From Lentisphaeria bacterium (GTDB lineage Bacteria > Verrucomicrobiota > Lentisphaeria > Victivallales > UBA1829), in contig JAFYBD010000304.1 in assembly GCA_017540385.1 (NCBI GenBank), positions 1-12,223 of the forward strand: a stretch of DNA of 12,223 nt, read 5' to 3'. Of the stretch, positions 1 to 6,025 are shown piece by piece (the first letter of the stretch is position 1; each line of letters begins with the position of its first letter). The notes under the pieces are model-generated. The model was not told the DNA's origin. It saw only the letters and a list, made by a program, of their open reading frames with translations, and did no database searches. Position numbers and translations under genes: made by a program.

Positions 1-222
1 CCCCTGGACCGGGACGTCGTCGACGAGCGTGCCGTTGGTGCTGCCGAGGTCGCGCACCAGCCATTTGCCGGACGGGTCGCGTTCGATTCGGGCATGATAA
101 CGGGACACGCCGTCCATCATGAGCTGGATTGCATTGTCGGTCTCGCGACCGATGGTGGTGCCGGAGGGGATCAGCTCCACCTCTTGTCCGGTCATCGCAC
201 CGTTCAGGTACATCAGTTTCAT
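1..222 (-). CDS. FHA domain protein, partial (C-terminus beyond left edge)
   Basis: Seventy-four codons read from an ATG at 222 to the window edge without a stop. They form most of a forkhead-associated domain, a module that binds phosphothreonine peptides. The marks are IGRE at residues 24-27, VSRYHA at 39-44 and DLGSTNGT at 58-65. These include the Gly-Arg, Ser and His of the SxxH motif, and the Asn-Gly that normally build the phosphopeptide pocket, so this copy looks competent. An AAGGAGA ribosome site lies about 10 bases before the ATG. The ATG overlaps the stop of the DUF192 gene (ATGA), so the two are likely translationally coupled and belong to the Tad operon. What follows the FHA domain cannot be seen: it could be a small stand-alone FHA protein or the N-terminus of a larger one. 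The FHA call is firm; a role in pilus control is inferred from position. Confidence 0.9.
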   Translation of the reverse strand, partial: MKLMYLNGAMTGQEVELIPSGTTIGRETDNAIQLMMDGVSRYHARIERDPSGKWLVRDLGSTNGTLVDDVPVQG

Positions 223-659
223 ATCGTGGAATTCTCCTTGGCGGGAAATACAGCGCTTTGCTCTCCCGCGGCATGGGGTGTGGATATCTTGGTCCGTTCT
301 CCGTCGGACACGGTCTCGGCGTTCAGATCCAGCCGGTCGCCGGGCTCAGTCCCCGTGTGGGACAGCGCTCCGGCGGGGAGCTCGATCACGCTCGCGGAAC
401 CGGTGCACCAGACGGCCGGACGCCACGGACGGCAGCCCGGGCACGTCTTCAGCACGGTGTTTTCGGGGCCGAGGAAGATCACGTCGATGGGAAACGTCAT
501 GAAACACGTATGGATGGAGGAACAGGACGGAAAGACCATGGCGTCGATCCCGAGGCGTTCGAAGGAACGCCCGATCAGGCCCCGCAGGCGGTCCCCGAAG
601 GACACGACCTGAAAGGTCCGGTAGGACAGCACGGTGCGTTTCGTCAGGTTCCGGATCAC
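219..659 (-). CDS. DUF192 family protein in the Tad operon
   Basis: A 146-residue protein. Residues 24-100 match the DUF192 pattern: RLRGLIGR (24-31), then SIHTCFMTFPIDVIFLG (48-64) and a closing VIELPAGAL (91-99). The SIHT..M.FPIDV.FL form resembles the DUF192 subtype I remember from Tad/Flp pilus loci, rather than the secreted proteobacterial type. No signal peptide is visible, so a cytoplasmic location is likely. The family has no firmly established function. Five cysteines are present (46, 52, 73, 76, 85), including a CPGC motif at 73-76. A tail of about 45 polar residues follows the domain. The start is GTG at 659, overlapping the tadC stop as GTGA, with a GGAGG about 8 bases upstream inside tadC. 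The stop overlaps the next ATG. Position argues for an accessory role in pilus assembly or secretion, which is inference. Confidence 0.85.
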   Translation of the reverse strand: MIRNLTKRTVLSYRTFQVVSFGDRLRGLIGRSFERLGIDAMVFPSCSSIHTCFMTFPIDVIFLGPENTVLKTCPGCRPWRPAVWCTGSASVIELPAGALSHTGTEPGDRLDLNAETVSDGERTKISTPHAAGEQSAVFPAKENSTI

Positions 660-1534
660 TTGAAGACCTCCAGGGCGCGCATCAGCATCGGGGCGATGAC
701 CACGGTGAAGACGGCGGGGAAGATGAGGATCGCGACGGGGAAGAGGATCTTCACGGGGGCTTCACCGGCGAGCTTCTCGGCGCGGGCGAAACGCTTCGCG
801 CGGAGCTGTTCGGCCTGGATCCGCAGGACCTGGCCGATGCTCACGCCCAGTTCGTCCGACTGGACGATGGCGTTCATTACGCTGGTGAGCTCGGGCTGAC
901 GCACGCGCTGCGCCATCTCCTTCAGGGCGGCGTGACGCGGCTTGCCGAGCTGGATCTCGTGCAGCGCCTTGCGGAGCTCGAATCCGAGTTCGTCGGCCTT
1001 CCTGCGGTTCAGGATGTCGCGCAGGGCCGTCACGAAGTCCTTGCCGGCCTCGACCGACAGCGTGAGCAGGTCCAGCACGTTCGGCAGGGCCTTCAGGATC
1101 TGCAGGTGGCGCTTCGCGATGATCCCGCGCAGCCAGACCTGGGGATAGAGGACCGTGCAGAGGAGCGCGAGGATCCCCGCCACGGGATTGTTGCCCGCGA
1201 AGAGCAGGAACGTGAAAATAAAGCCAACGCCGGCCATCAGGAACCGCACGGTCATGAACTGCTCGGGGGTCATGGCCTGTTCGTATCCGGCCATCGCGAG
1301 CTGTTCGCGCAGTTTCTTCATGTAGCCGGAGAGCGATTCGGAGGCGCAGATACGGCGGAAATTCGGGGTAAAAGGCAGGAAGATGCGGAAAAGCACCGGG
1401 ATGTGGCGGGCGTCCTCGCCGAACTGCACTTTCTCCACGTCGATTGCCGACAGCATTTCCGCTGTCAGGAGCACCACCGAGGCCGCGCAGAGACCCGCGA
1501 AAATACTTGCCAGAAGCATGAACAACTGATCCAT
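656..1534 (-). CDS. tadC: Tad/Flp pilus inner-membrane platform protein TadC
   Basis: A 292-residue membrane protein of the type II secretion F (GspF-like) superfamily, the second platform protein of Tad pili. With TadB it should anchor the TadA motor and couple ATP hydrolysis to pilin movement. Hydrophobic segments lie near residues 5-25, 98-113, 116-135 and 262-283. The cytoplasmic T2SSF domain spans about 148-255, with LPNVLDLLTLSVEAGKDFVTAL at its start and a Q.DELG.SIG motif near 225-234. Length and the late hydrophobic hairpin are normal for TadC. The ATG at 1534 follows a strong TAAGGAGGAG site that contains the tadB stop codon, and the stop overlaps the GTG of the DUF192 gene. The N-terminus (LLASIFAGLCA) is strikingly like that of TadB. 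Confidence 0.93.
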   Translation of the reverse strand: MDQLFMLLASIFAGLCAASVVLLTAEMLSAIDVEKVQFGEDARHIPVLFRIFLPFTPNFRRICASESLSGYMKKLREQLAMAGYEQAMTPEQFMTVRFLMAGVGFIFTFLLFAGNNPVAGILALLCTVLYPQVWLRGIIAKRHLQILKALPNVLDLLTLSVEAGKDFVTALRDILNRRKADELGFELRKALHEIQLGKPRHAALKEMAQRVRQPELTSVMNAIVQSDELGVSIGQVLRIQAEQLRAKRFARAEKLAGEAPVKILFPVAILIFPAVFTVVIAPMLMRALEVFK

Positions 1535-1537
1535 CGT

Positions 1538-1547
1538 CTCCTCCTTA
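1538..1547 (-). promoter_or_regulatory. Ribosome binding site of tadC fused to the tadB stop
   Basis: On the minus strand the sequence is TAAGGAGGAG. The first three bases are the tadB stop codon and the rest is a near-perfect anti-16S match, just before the tadC ATG at 1534. A ribosome finishing tadB would sit on the tadC initiation site, implying reinitiation and a fixed TadB:TadC ratio. It also fixes the tadC start. Confidence 0.8.
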
Positions 1548-2441
1548 CACGTCGATCGTCGTGATCTTGCGAATCCACAGGAAGCCGCTCACGACCATCA
1601 CTGTGACCGCGACCAGCACCACCACGCCCACGGCCGACCCGAGGAATTCGTCCATCAGGTCCGGGGCGAGACGCGTCATGGCGAACAGCAGGACGAACGG
1701 CACGGAGGCGATCAGCCACGCCTGCATCCGTCCCTGGGCCGTGAGGGCGCGCACACGCTGCATGATGCGCATGCGCTCGCGAATGACGCCGGAAAGCTCC
1801 TCCAGGATGCTCGTGAGCTCGCCGCCGGTCTGACGCGCCGTGATGATCGCGACCGCCACCAGCTCGAAATCCTGCGAACCGATCCGGTCCGCCATCTTGC
1901 GCAGAGCGGTGTCGAACTGCACGCCCAGGCGGAGCTCCTGCAGCAGGAGCGTGAACTCGAACGAAATCGGGTGGCGTTTCTCCGACGCCACGTTCTCCAG
2001 CGCCTGCGTGATGCTGAACCCGGCCTTCAGGGCGCTGCTCATGGAGATCAGCGCGTCCTCCAGCTGTTCGTTGAACTTCGCAAGGCGCTGCTTCTTCAGA
2101 GCGCGCAGATAAAACCGGGGACCGAGGAACGCCACGACCGCGGAGACGGTCCCGATCACGACCGTGCGGAGCCAGTTCACCTCGGTTGAAAGGAACGAGC
2201 TCAGACCGCCGAAGAGGATGAACGCCGCGACTGCCAGTGCGATGCTCAGGTCGAAGATTCTGCTGGGCGGCAGCTGCAGCAGCACGTCGTCCAGCTCGAC
2301 CGCGGCTTCGGCCAGGAAGCGTTCGCGGTAGCGCGCCGAGGTGTAGGAGACGAACTCCACGATCACGAACGTGGCGAAGAGCGCGCACAGTCCGGCACTG
2401 ATCGAGGCCAGGAGATAGAGGTGATCCGCTACATAGTTCAT
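1545..2441 (-). CDS. tadB: Tad/Flp pilus inner-membrane platform protein TadB
   Basis: A 298-residue GspF-superfamily membrane protein, first of the two Tad platform subunits and partner of the TadA ATPase. Hydrophobic segments lie near residues 8-31, 63-84, 91-112, 241-256 and 270-290. Between segments 3 and 4 is the cytoplasmic T2SSF domain (about 125-238), including LEDALISMSSALKAGFSITQAL and the conserved-looking QTGGELTSILEELS near 204-217. Domain order and size are typical for TadB. The ATG at 2441 is preceded by TGAGGAGG, whose TGA is the stop of the upstream ATPase gene. The tadC start lies 10 bases beyond its own stop. Order cpaB, cpaF, tadB, tadC matches the core order of Tad operons, which supports the assignment. 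Confidence 0.93.
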   Translation of the reverse strand: MNYVADHLYLLASISAGLCALFATFVIVEFVSYTSARYRERFLAEAAVELDDVLLQLPPSRIFDLSIALAVAAFILFGGLSSFLSTEVNWLRTVVIGTVSAVVAFLGPRFYLRALKKQRLAKFNEQLEDALISMSSALKAGFSITQALENVASEKRHPISFEFTLLLQELRLGVQFDTALRKMADRIGSQDFELVAVAIITARQTGGELTSILEELSGVIRERMRIMQRVRALTAQGRMQAWLIASVPFVLLFAMTRLAPDLMDEFLGSAVGVVVLVAVTVMVVSGFLWIRKITTIDV

Positions 2442-2449
2442 GGTCCGGG

Positions 2450-2457
2450 CCTCCTCA
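2450..2457 (-). promoter_or_regulatory. Ribosome binding site of tadB fused to the ATPase stop
   Basis: The minus strand reads TGAGGAGG. The TGA closes the FHA-CpaF gene and the AGGAGG serves tadB, whose ATG begins 8 bases later. Same stop-plus-Shine-Dalgarno design as at the tadB/tadC junction, so motor and platform proteins are probably translated in succession. Confidence 0.75.
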
Positions 2458-4173
2458 CGATTCGGCGCGCCGTTTCGCAGGCGTGAACATGGCGATGTCG
2501 AGGTCGAGGTTGGCGCGGCGGATGTCCTCCATGAACGTCGGGATCGCGCCGGTGGGCTCGAAATGCCCGGCCACGCGGCCGTCTTCCGTCCAGCCGTCCT
2601 GCTTGAACGTGAAGAGGTCCTGCATGGTGATGATGTCGCCCTCCATCTTCGTGATCTCGCTCACGCAGACGACCTTGCGGCTGCCGTCCTTCTCGCGGTT
2701 GATCTGGACGATGATGGAGATGGCGGATGCGATCTGCTCGCGGATGGCGCGCAGAGGCAGGTCGAACCCGGCCATCAGGACCAGGGTTTCGAGACGGGCG
2801 AGCGCGTCGCGCGGGGAGTTGGCGTGAATGGTGGTCAGCGAACCGTCGTGGCCGGTGTTCATGGCCTGGAGCATGTCGAGCGCCTCGCCGCCGCGGCACT
2901 CGCCGATGACGATGCGGTCGGGACGCATGCGCAGAGAGTTCCGCACGAGGTCGCGGATGGTCACTTCGCCCTTGCCCTCGATGTTCGCGGGGCGCGATTC
3001 GAGGCGCACCAGGTGCTCCTGCCGGAGCTGGAGTTCCGCGGCGTCCTCGATGGTGATGATGCGTTCCTTGTCCGGCAGGAAGCCGCTGAGGATATTGAGC
3101 AGCGTCGTCTTGCCGCTTCCGGTGCCGCCGGAGATGAGGATGTTCTTGCGTATCTTCACGCAGACGTCCAGGAAATGCGCGATCTCGGGCGTGATGGAAC
3201 CGTAGGAAATGAGGTTCTGCACGGTGAGCGGCCGTTTTGCGAATTTACGGATGGTGATCGTGGGGCCGACCAGCGAGAGCGGCGGTATGATGGCGTTCAC
3301 GCGGGAGCCGTCCTTCAGGCGGGCGTCCACCATCGGCGAACTCTCGTCGATGCGGCGTCCGAGGGGCGAGACGATGCGTTCGATGGCGGCGAGCACCTGG
3401 TGTTCGTCGGCGAACGCGGTATCGGTCTTATAGAGCACGCCCCGGTGCTCCACGTAAACGTTGTCCGGGCCGTTGACCATGATCTCCGTGATGTCGTCGC
3501 GGGAAATGAGGTCTTCGAGAGGCCCGAGCCCGATGGCTTCGTGATACAGCTCGGTTTCGATCTTCTCCTGCGTCACGCCCTCCGGGAGCGGGATGGAGAG
3601 TTCGTTCAGAATCTCGTGAATGGTCGTCCGCGCCTTCTCCTCCAGGTCGTTTTCGGTGACGCTGTTCAGCGCGAGACGCTTCATGTTCAGACGGACCAGC
3701 AGTTCGCTGTGCGCCTGCTTCTTGATCTCCTGCACGAGCGGACGCGCCGACCACGGGATGCCGCTGACCTCGAGGACGCGGCTGCGGAACTGCGCTTCGG
3801 AGGAGGTCCCGGCGGAAGCCTGCTGCGCCGCGGCTGCGGCTCTGGCAAGATCGGGCGCCGGGGCGGGCGCGGGCTTCGCGTCGCCCATTTTGTACAGGAT
3901 ATGGACGGTGCCGATCTCGATGTCGCTGCCCTCGGGCACGTCCACGAACTCGCGTCCGATGCGCTGTCCGTTCAGGAACGTGCCGTTGGAGCTGCCCAGG
4001 TCGGCGATGCGGAACGAATCGTCCTGCGTCTGCACGACGCAGTGGATGTTCGACACGCCGACGAACGGCAGCTGGATCGGAACGGCTTCGGAGGAACCGA
4101 TTTGATACTGGCCGGGCGGGATGCTCAGCGGGGAATCCGGCTGCCCGGGCATTTTCAGGATGACGTCGACCAT
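2455..4173 (-). CDS. cpaF: FHA domain fused to CpaF/TadA pilus-assembly ATPase
   Basis: A 572-residue protein in two parts. Residues 1-96 form an FHA domain, with IGSS at 25-28, VSNIHC at 40-45 and DLGSSNGTFLNG at 58-69. The usual Arg after Gly is Ser27, so phosphate binding may be weakened. A Pro/Ala linker (about 98-125) leads to a complete secretion ATPase of the CpaF/TadA family. It has the N-terminal domain with PLEDLISRDDITEIMVNGP (218-236), Walker A GGTGSGKT (349-356), the acidic box IITIEDAAEL (372-381), the Walker B region DRIVIGECRGGEALDMLQA (419-437) and the His box GHDGSLTTIHANS (441-453). It should be the hexameric cytoplasmic motor driving Tad pilus extension or secretion. The start at 4173 has AAAGGAG 6 bases upstream and keeps the FHA in frame. 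CpaF alone is usually 450-500 residues; the excess is the FHA and linker. Confidence 0.95.
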   Translation of the reverse strand: MVDVILKMPGQPDSPLSIPPGQYQIGSSEAVPIQLPFVGVSNIHCVVQTQDDSFRIADLGSSNGTFLNGQRIGREFVDVPEGSDIEIGTVHILYKMGDAKPAPAPAPDLARAAAAAQQASAGTSSEAQFRSRVLEVSGIPWSARPLVQEIKKQAHSELLVRLNMKRLALNSVTENDLEEKARTTIHEILNELSIPLPEGVTQEKIETELYHEAIGLGPLEDLISRDDITEIMVNGPDNVYVEHRGVLYKTDTAFADEHQVLAAIERIVSPLGRRIDESSPMVDARLKDGSRVNAIIPPLSLVGPTITIRKFAKRPLTVQNLISYGSITPEIAHFLDVCVKIRKNILISGGTGSGKTTLLNILSGFLPDKERIITIEDAAELQLRQEHLVRLESRPANIEGKGEVTIRDLVRNSLRMRPDRIVIGECRGGEALDMLQAMNTGHDGSLTTIHANSPRDALARLETLVLMAGFDLPLRAIREQIASAISIIVQINREKDGSRKVVCVSEITKMEGDIITMQDLFTFKQDGWTEDGRVAGHFEPTGAIPTFMEDIRRANLDLDIAMFTPAKRRAES

Positions 4174-4198
4174 GGATCGCTCCTTTTGCTCGCGGTTG

Positions 4199-5014
4199 TC
4201 AGTAGCCCGCCGATTTCTTCAGCAGCTGCTCGCGTTCGGCGTTGTATTCCTGGATGTGCTTCTGGAGGAACGCCCAGTCCACGCTCTGCACGTCCGTCAC
4301 GATGTTCGGGTCTTCGTAACTGCGAAGAGACAGCGTGAGTGAGCCTTTCTGCTGCGCGAAGATGATCATCTCGACCTCTTTCGGGGTCAGTTCGAGCGTG
4401 ACCGTGCTGTAGGAACGCCCCGTCGAAACGCCCGACTGGGAGCCGTTCTGCTGCGCGTAACCGATGTCGTTCCCGGTCGCCAGCACCTTCACGCGCTGGA
4501 GGATGGTCATCGTGACCGTGTCGAGCGTGGCGTCGCCTTTCGCGTCCGGGAAATGGAACGTGCCGATCACGTCCACGAAGTTGTTCGGGCGGATCAGGCC
4601 GGAAACCGAGGTCACGGAGCTCACCGGGATCGAGATGGCGCGCCAGCCGGACCGCGTCTGGGCGGGCAGGCCCGTGCGCTCCTTCGTGAAGACCTGGCGG
4701 AAATCGCGCCACGTGAGGATGTCGCCCTTGCGCACCATGGAGCGGAGCGGGGAACCGATCACGTCCGCGCGGCGGTCCCACGGGATCTCGAGGGTGTTCG
4801 CGGCGGCGTTGGCGAACCGCATGCCCTCGTACATCTCCACGTCGGTCTCCATGAGCTTGTCGCCCTCGGAGAGATCGTTTTTCACGCGGATGAGCTTCAC
4901 GCGCACGGCGCTGCTCATGATCTTCGAGCGTTCCTGCTTGATCTGCTGATATGTGAAGATGAACGCCAGAACGCCGAAAAAGACGGCCGCCAGCATCAGA
5001 AGTTTTTGTCTCAT
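4199..5014 (-). CDS. cpaB: Flp pilus assembly protein CpaB/RcpC
   Basis: A 271-residue protein with an N-terminal signal anchor (about 5-24, LLMLAAVFFGVLAFIFTYQQ) and the rest predicted periplasmic. Residues 38-107 resemble the SAF domain found in CpaB (VKNDLSEGDKL, then MVRKGDILTWRDF). Residues 124-230 resemble the RcpC/CpaB domain: WRAISIPVSSVTSVSGLIRP, NNFVDVIGTF, then VTLELTPKEVEMIIFAQQKG. CpaB proteins are thought to link the outer-membrane secretin to the assembly machinery. It is the first gene of the Tad set here, with an AGGAGA ribosome site 9 bases before the ATG at 5014. Only 25 bases separate its stop from the ATPase start. Canonical loci place the secretin and CpaE between cpaB and cpaF; none is present here. 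Identification is by domain pattern and context and is strong. Confidence 0.92.
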   Translation of the reverse strand: MRQKLLMLAAVFFGVLAFIFTYQQIKQERSKIMSSAVRVKLIRVKNDLSEGDKLMETDVEMYEGMRFANAAANTLEIPWDRRADVIGSPLRSMVRKGDILTWRDFRQVFTKERTGLPAQTRSGWRAISIPVSSVTSVSGLIRPNNFVDVIGTFHFPDAKGDATLDTVTMTILQRVKVLATGNDIGYAQQNGSQSGVSTGRSYSTVTLELTPKEVEMIIFAQQKGSLTLSLRSYEDPNIVTDVQSVDWAFLQKHIQEYNAEREQLLKKSAGY

Positions 5015-5054
5015 CGATCGGGTCTCCTGTTTGAACTTGATTGGGGGAGATTAT

Positions 5055-5084
5055 CGGGGCGGAGCCGGGATCGGGACCGCCCCG
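5055..5084 (-). terminator. GC hairpin between fabZ-like gene and cpaB (possible terminator or attenuator)
   Basis: A perfect 8-bp inverted repeat, CGGGGCGG at 5055-5062 and CCGCCCCG at 5077-5084, around a 14-base loop. It lies just after the FabZ-like stop in the 76-bp gap before cpaB. On the minus strand it is followed by ATAATCTCC rather than a U run, so it is not a classic intrinsic terminator. It may reduce read-through, be an RNA processing site, or mark the boundary between the lipid genes and the Tad operon. No convincing promoter for cpaB is visible beside it. Confidence 0.35.
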
Positions 5085-5090
5085 GAGGCG

Positions 5091-6011
5091 TCATTTATCC
5101 ACGAGCGCGAACGCCATGGCGAGCTCGGTGACCACGCGTCCGCCGACGGCCAGCGAGCCGGTGCCCTTGCCGAATCTGCGCGTGAAGACGGGGAGTTCGA
5201 GCGTCATCACGAGCTGGTCGCCGGGGAAGACCGGAGCCTTGAACTCGGCGGACTCGATGCCCATGAAGAACGCGAGCTTGCCCTTGTTGGCCTCGTTCCC
5301 GAGCAGCAGGATCGCCCCCGCCTCGGAGATGATCTCCGGCTGGATCGAGTTCGCAAGGACCATGTAGCCGTCGGAATACGCGCGGATGGAGGGCTCGCAG
5401 CTGCTCAGGTTCTTCACGGCCGTGACGCGGGTTTCCTCGAGCTTCGAGATATAGTCCACATAGAGGAACGGATACCGGTGGGGGATGATGTCCATGACCG
5501 AGGACACGTCCTGCGTCTCGTCGGTCTTGTCGACGGGGCCGAATTCGGGCGGCTCGGGCAGCTCGGTCACGCGGTCGCGCACGGCCATCACCATTTCGGC
5601 CTGGCACGCGAGTCCGCCGTTGTTCTTCACGGTGGCGACGATCTTCGCCTCGCCGTTCTCGACGGACTGGATGCTCGCCTCGATCAGGCAGCGGTCGCCG
5701 GGAGTGTTCGGGCGGCGGAACTTCACGTTGCGGATGCTCTTCACGTAAATGTCGCGGGTACGTTCGGGGTCGAGACGCTCCCACACGCCGAGTTCGGCGA
5801 GCTGGGCGATGGCCTCCACCTGCATCACGCCGGGCAGAATCGGATGCCCCGGGAAATGCCCCTGGAAGAAGCCGTCGCCGATGGTGAGGTTGCGCCACCC
5901 GACGAGCGTGTTCTCGTCCACGATCTTCGCGCGGTCGAGCATCAGGTAGTCCTGACGAACCGGCAGAACGGACCGGATGTCGCGGACGGAAAGAATCGAA
6001 TTGGTCTTCAT
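5091..6011 (-). CDS. Tandem hotdog protein, FabZ-like 3-hydroxyacyl-ACP dehydratase
   Basis: A 306-residue protein, twice the size of FabZ (about 150), made of two hotdog domains. Domain 1 (about 10-147) has the full FabZ active site, GHFPGHPILPGVMQVEAIAQ at 51-70, with presumed catalytic His52 and Glu66. Its N-terminal motif is altered to LPVRQDYLML. Domain 2 (about 170-304) keeps the N-terminal IIPHRYPFLYVD (175-186). Its active-site segment, which aligns without gaps, has Tyr216 in place of His and keeps Glu230. Hence probably only domain 1 dehydrates (3R)-hydroxyacyl-ACP, and domain 2 may shape the pocket or pairing. The ATG at 6011 follows TAAGGAG, which includes the lpxC stop. Placement behind lpxC fits the known coupling of lipid A and fatty-acid synthesis through the shared hydroxyacyl-ACP pool. 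A specialised acyl dehydratase or dehydratase/isomerase is an alternative to housekeeping FabZ. Confidence 0.88.
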   Translation of the reverse strand: MKTNSILSVRDIRSVLPVRQDYLMLDRAKIVDENTLVGWRNLTIGDGFFQGHFPGHPILPGVMQVEAIAQLAELGVWERLDPERTRDIYVKSIRNVKFRRPNTPGDRCLIEASIQSVENGEAKIVATVKNNGGLACQAEMVMAVRDRVTELPEPPEFGPVDKTDETQDVSSVMDIIPHRYPFLYVDYISKLEETRVTAVKNLSSCEPSIRAYSDGYMVLANSIQPEIISEAGAILLLGNEANKGKLAFFMGIESAEFKAPVFPGDQLVMTLELPVFTRRFGKGTGSLAVGGRVVTELAMAFALVDK

Positions 6012-6018
6012 GGATCGT

Positions 6019-6025
6019 CTCCTTA
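6019..6025 (-). promoter_or_regulatory. Ribosome binding site of the fabZ-like gene fused to the lpxC stop
   Basis: Minus strand TAAGGAG: TAA ends lpxC and AAGGAG precedes the FabZ-like ATG by 7 bases. This links the two translationally and supports an ATG start at 6011. Confidence 0.75.

Noticed and set aside
2440..4338. A 632-codon open frame antisense to the FHA-CpaF ATPase
   Set aside because: Shadow of a GC-rich gene; no recognisable domain, and the minus-strand ATPase motifs are complete.
5015..5055. GATAAT-like -10 on the minus strand upstream of cpaB
   Set aside because: No acceptable -35 at 16-18 bases; the sequence there is a GC hairpin.
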